Shown here one piece after another: positions 53,870-61,583 of a stretch of DNA of 64,000 nucleotides; the stretch's first letter is position 1, and each line of letters starts with the position of its first letter. The stretch comes from Palsa-504 sp963789225. Lineage in GTDB: Bacteria; Actinomycetota; Actinomycetes; Streptosporangiales; Streptosporangiaceae. The DNA lies in assembly GCA_963789225.1 (NCBI GenBank), contig CAWBKD010000017.1, positions 138,912-202,911 on the forward strand, in the 5' to 3' direction. The notes under the pieces were generated by a model. The model did no database searches and was not told the origin of the DNA. It saw nothing but the letters and a program-made list of their open reading frames with translations. A program made the position numbers and the translations under genes.

Positions 53870-55270
53870 TTAGATCTTGGTGAAGTGCTGGAAGCACTCG
53901 TAGTAGGGGTCCGTGGAGTGGGCGAAGTGGGCGGCTTCTGAGCGCTTGACGGCCAGGTAAGCCGTGCTGCGCAGCGGGCCGAGGACGTCCATCAGCATCT
54001 CGTCCGCCTCCAGCGCGTCCAGCGACGCGCTGAGCGAGGCAGGCAGGCGGTGGATGCCGCTCATGGCCCGGTCGGCGTCGGAGAGGGTGGCCGGGTCGAC
54101 GTTGACCGGCTCTCCCGGGTCCAGCTTGCCACGGATCCCGTCCAGGCCCGCATGGATGACCGCGCCGAGCGCCAGGTACGGGTTGGCGCTGGAATCGGAC
54201 GGCTTCAGCTCCAGGTTGACCGAACTGCCCGGGTCGCCGCGCAGCGGTGAGGCGATGCGGATCGCGGCCTCCCGGTTGTCCATCCCGTAGCAGGTGTACG
54301 CGCTGGCCCACATCTGCGGCGCGAGCCTGCGGTAGCTGTTCACGCTGGCGCAGGTCAGCGCGACGAGGGCGGGCAGGTGGGCCAGAAGCCCGCCGATGAA
54401 GTGGTAGCCGGTCTGGGACAGGCCGTTCCGGTCGCCCGGATCGGCAAACACGTTGCGCCCGCCTGGCGCGCCGTCCGGCAGCAGGTCGGTGAGCGAGACG
54501 TGCAGGTGCGTGCCGTTGCCCGCCTGGTCGGGGATGGGCTTGGGCGCCAGGCTGGCCCACAGGCCGCGCCGGAACGCCACGCCGCGGACGGTTTCCCGGT
54601 ACAGCACGTGGTTATCGGCGGCGCGCAGGGCGTCCGCGTGCCTGACGGAGATCTCCTGCTGGCCGTGGCCGAGCTCGGGGTAGTAGTGCTCGACCTCGAG
54701 CCCCTGGGCCTCGAGCGCCGCGACGAGTTCCATGGTGATGTCGTGCGCGAGGTGGAAGCCGGTCGAGGAATAGCACAGGCTGTCGTCGATCGGGATCAGC
54801 CGGTCCGGGATGGAGGGCCCGGCGGGGGAGGACTCGCGGTGACCGAGGGTGAACTCGGGCTCGAACGCGGCCCGCAGCGCGTAGCCCTCGCTGGCGAGCT
54901 CGCCGATGGCCTCCTTGAGGAACGTCCGCGGGCACGCCTCCCACGGTGACCCGTCCGTCTTGACCAGGTCCGCGAGCATGGCCGCGGCGCCCGGAGCGTA
55001 GGGGAGCGGAACGAACGTGTCGGGGTCGGGCACGATCCGGACCTCGCCGACCGGGCCCATCCCGGCCACCGGTTGCAGCTGGTCGAGCATGGACATGGCC
55101 ATCATCGCCACGGTGTGCCCGATGCCGCTGGCCATGCGCTCCCGCAGGTGGGCCGTGCCCGCCGCCTTGCCGCGGATGATCCCGCCGTGGTCGGCGTACA
55201 GGAAGCGCACCAGCCGGATCTGGTCCTGGCTGGCCTGCCCGATCACCGTCTCAATCGCTCCGTCCGTCAT
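53870..55270 (-). CDS. Glutamine-synthetase-family protein, host gene of the island
   Basis: 466 aa from the ATG at 55270 (MTDGAIETVIGQAS). It belongs to the GS type III/FluG-like branch: the motifs AAFEPEFTLG (metal-binding Glu), GNGTHLHVSL (ATP/Glu binding, His), NSYRRLAPQMWASAY and REAAIRIASP are present. In this branch the amine acceptor may not be ammonia (polyamines or aromatic amines are known). The C-terminus (CFQHFTKI) overlaps the right att site and is preserved by the integration, with only the stop codon changed. Confidence 0.87.
   Translation of the reverse strand: MTDGAIETVIGQASQDQIRLVRFLYADHGGIIRGKAAGTAHLRERMASGIGHTVAMMAMSMLDQLQPVAGMGPVGEVRIVPDPDTFVPLPYAPGAAAMLADLVKTDGSPWEACPRTFLKEAIGELASEGYALRAAFEPEFTLGHRESSPAGPSIPDRLIPIDDSLCYSSTGFHLAHDITMELVAALEAQGLEVEHYYPELGHGQQEISVRHADALRAADNHVLYRETVRGVAFRRGLWASLAPKPIPDQAGNGTHLHVSLTDLLPDGAPGGRNVFADPGDRNGLSQTGYHFIGGLLAHLPALVALTCASVNSYRRLAPQMWASAYTCYGMDNREAAIRIASPLRGDPGSSVNLELKPSDSSANPYLALGAVIHAGLDGIRGKLDPGEPVNVDPATLSDADRAMSGIHRLPASLSASLDALEADEMLMDVLGPLRSTAYLAVKRSEAAHFAHSTDPYYECFQHFTKI
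53872..53889. repeat. Right attachment site (att), inside the glutamine synthetase gene
   Basis: AGATCTTGGTGAAGTGCT, the second copy of the 18-bp repeat. It encodes the gene's last residues on the reverse strand, with the stop TAA completed by island DNA at 53870-53871. Confidence 0.85.
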
Positions 55271-55355
55271 GGACAAATGGGTAGCACGACTTACCCCGTC
55301 ACGTACAGCCGACGCCGGACATGCCCGACCTGGCGGAGCACGGTATTTTCGGCTC

Positions 55356-55943
55356 ATGAGCCCACGGTCGGCCCCGCGCGACTTGCGGGCGTCCGACGCT
55401 GACCGGGACCGGGTGCTGGCGCTGCTCGCCGAGGCGGCGGGCGACGGGCGGCTCACCGCGGAGGAGCACGCCGAGCGCGTTCAGCGGGCCTTTACCGCGC
55501 GGACGCTCGGCGAGCTCGCCGAGCTGACGGCCGACCTGGCCGCGGCGTCCGCGCAGCCCGTGCGCCTGGACGGCGGCCGGATCATCACCGGCGTCTTCGG
55601 CCCGGCCCGCAGGGGCGGTCGCTGGGTCGTCCCGGAGAGCCTCACCGTGACCGCCGTGGCCGGCGAGGTGGAGGTCGACTTCACCCAGGCGATCCTGCAG
55701 GCCAGCCGCGTGCGGCTGTACGCGACGGTGGTCGGCGGGCGGCTGCGCATCGTCGTCCCGGACGGGGTGTCCGTGGTGGTGACCGGGCACACGGTGCTCG
55801 GCCGCAAGCGCGGCGTCCTGAAGACCTCGCCTGGTTCCGATCCCGCCGCGGTGATCGAGGTGAGGGCCCTCGTGCTGGGCGGTGAGGTGATCGTGCGCAC
55901 GCCGCCGCGGCCCCGCCGGTTCCGGCTGTTCAGCCGTAGCTGA
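55356..55943 (+). CDS. DUF1707 domain protein
   Basis: 195 aa from the ATG at 55356. The N-terminal DUF1707 motif is LRASDADRDRVLALLAEAAGDGRLTAEEHAER with TLGELAELTADL, here in parts RASDADRDRVLALLAEA and LTAEEHAERV. The C-terminal half is a repetitive beta structure (VEVDFTQAIL, RLYATVVGGRLRIVVPDGVSV, ALVLGGEVIVRTPP), like the cell-wall-active DUF2154/LiaF-type domain. It probably takes part in envelope stress regulation. It converges on glpX, and their ends overlap by 14 bp. Confidence 0.87.
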   Translation: MSPRSAPRDLRASDADRDRVLALLAEAAGDGRLTAEEHAERVQRAFTARTLGELAELTADLAAASAQPVRLDGGRIITGVFGPARRGGRWVVPESLTVTAVAGEVEVDFTQAILQASRVRLYATVVGGRLRIVVPDGVSVVVTGHTVLGRKRGVLKTSPGSDPAAVIEVRALVLGGEVIVRTPPRPRRFRLFSRS

Positions 55944-56946
55944 CCGAGGAGTACGCGCGGAGCTTCCAGAGCTGGTGCTCGCTGGCGATGCTCCGGATGG
56001 TTCCCGACCGGGACCGCATGACGAGCGAGTGGGTCGTGGCGCCGCCGCCGCGGTACCTGACCCCGTCCATCAGCTCGCCGTCGGTGATCCCGGTGGCGGA
56101 GAAGAAGACGTCGTCGGAGGCCACCAGGTCATCGGTGGTGAGGACCTGGGAGAGGTCCAGCCCAGCGTCCAGGGCCCGGCGCCGTTCCGCGTCGTCGCGC
56201 GGCGCGAGCTGGCCCTGGATGACCCCGCCCAGGCACTTGATGGCGCACGCGGCGATGATCCCCTCCGGCGTGCCGCCGATGCCGAGCATCAGGTCGATGC
56301 CGGTTCCCTCGCGGGCCGCCATGATCGCGCCGGCCACGTCCCCGTCGGTGATGAGGTGAATCCTGGCCCCTGTCTGGCGGACCTGCGTGATCAGCTCGGC
56401 GTGCCGGGGCCGGTCCAGGATCACCACCGTCACGTCCTGCGGCGACTCGCCCTTGGCCTTGGCCACCGCGGAGATGTTGAAGGCGGGCGGAGCGGTGATG
56501 TCCACCACGTCGGCCGCGGCGGGCCCGGTGGCCAGCTTCGACATGTAGAACACCGCGGACGGGTCGTACATCGAGCCCCGCTCCGCCACCGCGAGGACAG
56601 AGATCGCGTTCGGCATCCCGTTCGCGCACAGCCGGGTGCCGTCGATCGGGTCCACCGCGACGTCGCAGGCCGGTCCAGTGCCGTCGCCGACCTCTTCGCC
56701 GTTGAACAGCATCGGCGCCTGGTCCTTCTCGCCCTCGCCGATAACCACGACGCCGCGCATTTCCACCGAGTTGATCAGCATCCGCATCGCGTTCACGGCG
56801 GCCCCGTCGGCGCCGTTCTTGTCGCCCCGGCCCACCCACCGCGCGGCGGCCATGGCCGCGGCCTCGGTCACCCTGGCCAGCTCGAGCGCCAGGTTACGGT
56901 CCGGGGCGTGGCTGGCCGCCTCGGGCGCCTTCTGCTCCGCGGTCAT
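55930..56946 (-). CDS. glpX: Fructose-1,6-bisphosphatase, class II
   Basis: 338 aa. It removes the C1 phosphate of fructose-1,6-bisphosphate in gluconeogenesis. Conserved features are WVGRGDKNGADGAAV, VVIGEGEKDQAPML with the metal-binding Glu, VDPIDGTRL (the inositol-phosphatase-like metal motif), and GIGGTPEGIIAACAIKCLGG. The start at 56946 gives MTAEQKAPEAA. It lies just downstream of xseB on the same strand, a conserved arrangement in actinomycetes. Confidence 0.95.
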   Translation of the reverse strand: MTAEQKAPEAASHAPDRNLALELARVTEAAAMAAARWVGRGDKNGADGAAVNAMRMLINSVEMRGVVVIGEGEKDQAPMLFNGEEVGDGTGPACDVAVDPIDGTRLCANGMPNAISVLAVAERGSMYDPSAVFYMSKLATGPAAADVVDITAPPAFNISAVAKAKGESPQDVTVVILDRPRHAELITQVRQTGARIHLITDGDVAGAIMAAREGTGIDLMLGIGGTPEGIIAACAIKCLGGVIQGQLAPRDDAERRRALDAGLDLSQVLTTDDLVASDDVFFSATGITDGELMDGVRYRGGGATTHSLVMRSRSGTIRSIASEHQLWKLRAYSSVSYG

Positions 56947-56973
56947 CGCTGATGTCCTTCCCGCTGGGGCCGG

Positions 56974-57255
56974 TCAGAAGGGGGCGTCTTCCTCGGCTTG
57001 CGCCGGAGCGGAGTCGTCACGCTTGGCCATGGCGGCGGCCAGCCGGGCGCGGGCGCCGTCCAGCCACTGCTCGCACACCGCGGCCAGCCGCTCGCCGCGC
57101 TCCCACAGCTCGAGCGACTGTTCCAGGGTCAGGCCGCCGGCCTCCAGGCGCTTGACCACCGCGGCCAGCTTGTCCCGGGCCTGCTCGTAGGAAAGCGCCT
57201 CGGCAGGCGCCGCCTGCTCGCCGCCGTCCGTCACGGACTCAACCCTATCTGTCAT
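56974..57255 (-). CDS. xseB: Exodeoxyribonuclease VII small subunit
   Basis: 93 aa from the ATG at 57255; an ATG at 57264 is also in frame. The core is the two-helix family pattern LSYEQARDKLAAVVKRLEAGGLTLEQSLELWERGERLA, here given by SYEQARDKLAAVVKRLE and SLELWERGERLA. Several copies bind one XseA to degrade single-stranded DNA. The start overlaps the end of xseA, so the two are coupled. The C-terminal tail is acidic. Confidence 0.93.
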   Translation of the reverse strand: MTDRVESVTDGGEQAAPAEALSYEQARDKLAAVVKRLEAGGLTLEQSLELWERGERLAAVCEQWLDGARARLAAAMAKRDDSAPAQAEEDAPF

Positions 57256-58471
57256 CGCCGTCACCGCAGACCCGGACCGTGAGGTGATCCACCGCGAACC
57301 GGACGGTCAGTACCTCGCCCGGGCCGGCCTCGGCCGCGCTGCGCACCACGCCGTTGTCCTGATGCTGCACGATCGCGTAGCCGCGGCGCAGGGTCGAGGC
57401 CGGCGACAGCGCGAGCAGCCGCGCCCGGGTGTGAGCCAGATCATCGCTGCCCCTGGCCAGGCTCACCTCCAGCGACATCCTGGCTCGCTCCAGCAGGGCG
57501 TCCACGCGCTCGGCCTGGCGCTCGACCTCCCGGACGGGATCGGCCAGCGCCGGCCTGGACGTGATCGCCCTCAGCCAGGCCGTCTCCCGGTCGAGCCAGC
57601 CGGCCACGCACCGGCGGGCCCGGTCCCGTAGCTGGGCGACGAGCGCGAGCTGCTCGGCGACGTCCGGGACCACCCGCTTGGCCGCGTCGGTCGGCGTCGA
57701 GGCGCGCAGGTCGGCGACGTAGTCGAGCAACGGCGTGTCCTGCTCGTGGCCGATCGCGCTCACCACCGGGGTCCGGCACGCGGCGACGGCCCTGATCAGC
57801 GCCTCGTCGGAGAACGGGAGCAGGTCCTCGAGCGAGCCGCCGCCCCGGGCGATCACGATCACGTCCACGTCCACGTCGGCGTCCAGGCGCGCGAGCGCGT
57901 CGATCAACTCCGCGACCGCGTACGGCCCCTGCACCGCCGTCTGCTCGATGCGGAACCTGACGGCGGGCCAGCGCCGCGAGGCGTTGCCGACGACGTCGCG
58001 CTCCGCCGCCGAATCACGCCCGCAAATCAGGCCGATGACACGGGGCAGGAAAGGTAGCACACGTTTTCGTTCGGTCGAAAAAAGACCTTCTGCGGCGAGC
58101 TGGCGGCGCAGGCGGTCCAGCCGGGCGAGGAGCTCGCCCACGCCAACGGCGCGGATCTCCAGCGCGGTCAGGGCGAACGACCCCCGGTTAGCGTTGAAAT
58201 CGGGCCGGGCCCAGATCACCACCCTCGCGCCGTCGGCCGGGACCGGCAGCGGCGGCTCGGCCGCGTCGAACACCTGCCGGGTGCAGATGACCCGGACGGA
58301 CACGGCCGCGACCGGGTCGCGCAGGGTCAGGAACACCGTGCTGCCGCGCGGGGTGCACTCCGCGATCTGCCCTTCCACCCAGATCCGGCCGAGCCGGCCG
58401 ATCCACTCGCCGACCTTCTGCAGAACGGTGCGGACGGGAACGGGGGAGTCAGGCGATGTGTCGAGGGCCAC
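57245..58471 (-). CDS. xseA: Exodeoxyribonuclease VII large subunit
   Basis: 408 aa from a GTG at 58471. The N-terminal OB-fold includes WVEGQIAECTPRGSTVFLTLRDP (ends WVEGQIAE and FLTLRDP). The catalytic core has RVIGLICGRDSAAERDVVGNA, DVIVIARGGGSLEDLLPFSDE and AIGHEQDTPLLDYVADLRASTPTDAA. The C-terminal part is helical and ends in the short beta region RRGYAIVQ. The GTG shares one base with the stop of the lipid-droplet gene upstream. Confidence 0.95.
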   Translation of the reverse strand: MALDTSPDSPVPVRTVLQKVGEWIGRLGRIWVEGQIAECTPRGSTVFLTLRDPVAAVSVRVICTRQVFDAAEPPLPVPADGARVVIWARPDFNANRGSFALTALEIRAVGVGELLARLDRLRRQLAAEGLFSTERKRVLPFLPRVIGLICGRDSAAERDVVGNASRRWPAVRFRIEQTAVQGPYAVAELIDALARLDADVDVDVIVIARGGGSLEDLLPFSDEALIRAVAACRTPVVSAIGHEQDTPLLDYVADLRASTPTDAAKRVVPDVAEQLALVAQLRDRARRCVAGWLDRETAWLRAITSRPALADPVREVERQAERVDALLERARMSLEVSLARGSDDLAHTRARLLALSPASTLRRGYAIVQHQDNGVVRSAAEAGPGEVLTVRFAVDHLTVRVCGDGDDR

Positions 58472-59160
58472 TAATCGCCGGCCTCCAGCTTGGCGATCCT
58501 GCGCTCGAACATGGTGAGGACGTCCTCGCGGCCCGCGTGTCCCTTCTCGTACTCCACCAGGCCCCTGACCTGCATGACGTCCAGGTTCCTCAGCCGCGCG
58601 CGCAAGGACGCGATGGACAGCTGGTCGTAGTTCGGCAGCGGCGGCTCGGACTCCGCGGGTCCCGCGGCGGGCTCGTTGACGCTCGCTGGTGCTTGCTCCT
58701 CGGCGGCCGCCACGGCGGGCTCCGGCTCGGCGACGGTCGGCGCCCCGGGGTCGTCGGCACGCGCCTCGTCTCCCGTAATCAGGCGGACGTTGCCGGTCTT
58801 GTCGAAGTCCCTGATCTCGGTGGCCGCCGGGGTCTTAGGGGCTGCCGGGGCCTTAGGGGCTGCCGGGGTCTTAGGGGCTGCCGGGGTCTTTGGCGTTCTG
58901 GAGGCTTTCGGGGTTTCCGCTGCGGGCGGATCCGCTACCACCTCCCGTTCGACGGGCGCGCTGGCGGCGCGGTCCGGGACGGGTTCCGCCGGCTCGGTGC
59001 GCGGGGCGGCCATCGGCGGCGCCGCGGGGAGGCGCGCGTAGGGCGCCTTGTTCCTCAGCTTGTCGGTGTAGAGCAGCAGCTGGCCGATCCCGGCGAAGAC
59101 GCCGCGCAGGGCCTGTGCCGGGGCTTCCTTGATGCGTTCGCTGACCTGCGGCACGCGCAT
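58471..59160 (-). CDS. Lipid-droplet-associated protein
   Basis: 229 aa from the ATG at 59160. The N-terminus (RVPQVSERIKEAPAQALRGV, then LLLYTDKLRNK) and C-terminus (YDQLSIASLRARLRNLDVMQVRGLVEYEKGHAGREDVLTMFERRIAKL, ends YDQLSIASL and TMFERRIAKL) are conserved among actinobacterial lipid-droplet proteins found next to ispH and xseA. Between them is a low-complexity linker with four tandem copies of PKTPAA or close variants. It probably coats triacylglycerol droplets. It is co-transcribed with xseA-xseB. Confidence 0.85.
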   Translation of the reverse strand: MRVPQVSERIKEAPAQALRGVFAGIGQLLLYTDKLRNKAPYARLPAAPPMAAPRTEPAEPVPDRAASAPVEREVVADPPAAETPKASRTPKTPAAPKTPAAPKAPAAPKTPAATEIRDFDKTGNVRLITGDEARADDPGAPTVAEPEPAVAAAEEQAPASVNEPAAGPAESEPPLPNYDQLSIASLRARLRNLDVMQVRGLVEYEKGHAGREDVLTMFERRIAKLEAGD

Positions 59161-59509
59161 GTCACCATCTCCCTTGGACAGGTATCTCGCAGCGCCCGGG
59201 CGGGGCTTCCCGGTGGGCTCCCGGGCGCGGATCGCTGTTAGTTAGCGCGCGTTTCCTGCCCGGTAATCTTCGCGCCTAACGCGGCCGTACCGCAACAGAG
59301 GGGGCAGTGGGGCCGAGACCTCTCACAAGGGGACCGCTAGCCGAGGGCCTGGACCCTGGCGATCAGCTTGATGACGAGAGCAGCCGGCGCCGGGCTCGGG
59401 GGCGGCAATCCCAGGTCCTCGCGGTCGACACTGAAGAAGTCCGCACCGTCAATCCGGCCCTGGCGGCACCGTGTCCAGTGCCCGTCGGCTCGTGACCTAA
59501 CCTGGAGAT
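59161..59509. promoter_or_regulatory. 349-bp divergent promoter region of ispH and the lipid-droplet operon
   Basis: GTTAGTTAGCGCGCG near 59236 and CCTAACCTGGAGATG close to ispH suggest promoters for the two directions. A reverse-strand frame ending at 59337 has a protein-like end (DFFSVDREDLGLPPPSPAPA, ALVIKLIARVQALG). Its only ATG (59552) lies inside ispH, so it is an unproven small ORF. Confidence 0.5.
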
Positions 59510-60559
59510 GTGACAGACCAGCCAAAGCAGACTGTCTCAAACCGCACATCACGACGGGTCCTTCTCGCCAAGCCGCGCGGCTACTGCGCGGGGGTTGACC
59601 GGGCCGTCCAAGCCGTCGAGATGGCCCTGGACAAGTTCGGGCCGCCGGTATACGTGCGCAGGCAGATCGTGCACAACACGCACGTCGTCAGCTCGCTCGA
59701 ACGGCGCGGCGCCATCTTCGTCATGGAGGTCGACGAGGTGCCGCCCGGCTCGATCGTGGTGTTTTCCGCGCACGGGATCGCCCCCGAGGTCCGCCTCGAC
59801 GCGGAGCGCCGCGGCCTGCACGCCATTGACGCCACGTGTCCGCTGGTCACTAAGGTGCACAACGAGGCGCGCCGGTTCGCCGCCAAGGATTACGACATCC
59901 TGCTGGTCGGCCACGCGGGGCACGAAGAGGTGGTCGGCACCACCGGGGAGGCCCCGGCCAGTGTCCGGCTGGTCGACAGCGCGGAGGGCGTGGCGCGGGT
60001 CGAGGTCAGGGACCCGGACAAGGTCGTCTGGCTCTCGCAGACAACCTTGTCCGTGGACGAGACCGCCGAGACCGTCGGCCTGCTGCGCGAGCGCTTTCCT
60101 GCCCTCCTCGACCCGCCGAGCGACGACATCTGCTACGCGACCCAGAACCGCCAGGCCGCGATCAAGGCCATCGCGGGCCAGGCCGACCTGGTCATCGTCG
60201 TAGGCTCGACGAACTCCTCAAACTCGGTCCGGCTCGTCGAGGTGGCCAAGGATAACGGCGCGGCAGCCGCCTACCTGGTCGATGACGCCGGCGAGCTCGA
60301 CGAGTCCTGGCTGGACGGGGTGACGACGGTCGGCGTGACCAGCGGGGCCTCGGTGCCGGAGGAACTGGTCGCATCCGTGCTCGCCAAGCTGGCCGACCAC
60401 GGGTTCGGCGCGGTGGAGGAAGTCGAGGCGGTCGAGGAGCACATGACCTTCGCGCTGCCGCGCGAGCTGCGCGCCTCGGGAGCCGCGCCGCGCTCCTTAA
60501 CACCCGGGCGGAGCGGGGCATGGTCAAGACCGGGGCTCGTGGCCCACGAGCCCCGATAG
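59510..60559 (+). CDS. ispH: 4-hydroxy-3-methylbut-2-enyl diphosphate reductase
   Basis: 349 aa. It makes isopentenyl and dimethylallyl diphosphate, the last MEP-pathway step, with a [4Fe-4S] cluster. The three cluster Cys are in RGYCAGVDRAV, DATCPLVTK and DDICYATQNRQ; substrate residues are in SAHGI, GHEEVVGT and GSTNSSNS. The start (GTG, MTDQPKQ) has TGGAG upstream. After HMTFALPRELR the last ~28 residues are not family-like. They read through a 10-bp-stem hairpin (60532-60554), and the TAG stop lies inside the ISAzo13 copy B terminal repeat, so the insertion defined the present C-terminus. Confidence 0.95.
   Translation: MTDQPKQTVSNRTSRRVLLAKPRGYCAGVDRAVQAVEMALDKFGPPVYVRRQIVHNTHVVSSLERRGAIFVMEVDEVPPGSIVVFSAHGIAPEVRLDAERRGLHAIDATCPLVTKVHNEARRFAAKDYDILLVGHAGHEEVVGTTGEAPASVRLVDSAEGVARVEVRDPDKVVWLSQTTLSVDETAETVGLLRERFPALLDPPSDDICYATQNRQAAIKAIAGQADLVIVVGSTNSSNSVRLVEVAKDNGAAAAYLVDDAGELDESWLDGVTTVGVTSGASVPEELVASVLAKLADHGFGAVEEVEAVEEHMTFALPRELRASGAAPRSLTPGRSGAWSRPGLVAHEPR
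60532..60554. terminator. 10-bp perfect hairpin abutting ISAzo13 copy B
   Basis: GGGGCTCGTG-GCC-CACGAGCCCC ends exactly where the insertion sequence begins. It is presumably the original ispH terminator stem, with its T-tract displaced by the insertion. Confidence 0.55.
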
Positions 60560-60608
60560 GGACACGTCCTTTTTTAACCTGAGTTGGCGGCGTGTCGCGT
60601 GGCAGGAT

Positions 60609-61583
60609 GTGCTGATGGGCGCGGACGCGGATTGGGTCGGGCGGTTGGGTCCGGAGCTTGAGCTGCTGCTGCCGAGGCTGGATGAGCGGTCGCGGCGGCT
60701 GGTGCTCGGGGCGGTGGCGCGTGCTGCCGGGGACGGCGGGATCACCGCGGTGGCGAGGGCGGCGGGGGCGTCGTGGCAGACGGTCGCGGCCGGCGTGGCC
60801 GAGCTGGCGTCCGGTGATGATGCCGGGCCCGGCCGGGTCCGGCGCCCGGGCGGCGGCCGCAAGAAGCTGGAGGAGCGTGACCTGGGGTTAATCCCGGCGC
60901 TGACCGGGCTGCTGGAGGCATCGACCCGGGGGGATCCGCAGTCGCTGATCTGCTGGACGACGCTGTCGGTGCGGGGCATCTCGGCGGAGCTGACCCGGGC
61001 CGGGCACCGGTGCGGGAAGAACGCGGTGCTGCGGATGCTGCACGACCTGGGGTTCAGCACGCAGGGGAACTCCCGGGCCATCGAGGGGACGCGGCACCCG
61101 GACCGGGACGCCCAGTTCCGGTACATCAACGACCTGGCGAAGGGCTTCCTGGCCGCCGCCGACCCGGTGATCAGCATCGACACCAAGAAGAAAGAGCTGG
61201 TCGGGCTGTATGCCCAGAAAGGCGCCGAATGGCGGGCCCGGGGGGACCCGCGGCGGGTCCGCGACCATGACTTCCCCGGCCCGGACGGCAGCAAGGCGAT
61301 CCCGTACGGGGTCTACGACGTCGGAGACGACTCCGGGTTCGTCAACGTCGGCACCGATCACGACACCGCGCGGTTCGCCGCGGAATCGGTCCGCCGCTGG
61401 TGGCACGCCATCGGCAAGGACCGCTACCCGCACGCGGCGCGGCTGCTGGTCACCTGCGACGCGGGCGGCTCCAACGGGTACCGCACCCGGGCGTGGAAGG
61501 CAGAGCTGGCCCGGCTGGCGGCCCAGACCGCGCTGGAGATCACGGTCTGCCATTTCCCGCCCGGCACCTCCAAGTGGAACAAG
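60609..61583 (+). pseudogene. ISAzo13 transposase, N-terminal piece (copy B)
   Basis: 325 codons from the GTG at 60609 to the IS110 junction. The region has GRVRRPGGGRKKLEERD, the first catalytic Asp in VISIDTKKKE, the second in LLVTCDAGGSNG, and runs to PPGTSKWNK, where IS110 interrupts before the codon pair Ile-Glu. Read through, the frame stops at 61592. Confidence 0.88.

Larger units (their letters stand above)
43213..53889. mobile_element. Integrated genomic island in the 3' end of a glutamine-synthetase-family gene
   Basis: An 18-bp direct repeat AGATCTTGGTGAAGTGCT flanks 10.7 kb of DNA. The right copy is the natural 3' end of the glutamine synthetase homologue (reverse strand), including its last codons. 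The left copy stands alone next to a tyrosine-integrase pseudogene. The island changes the stop from TGA (as in the left copy) to TAA. Inside are remnants resembling SSB, a replication-type HTH and GntR, together with unknown cargo, which fits an actinomycete integrative-conjugative element that has lost its core. Confidence 0.85.
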
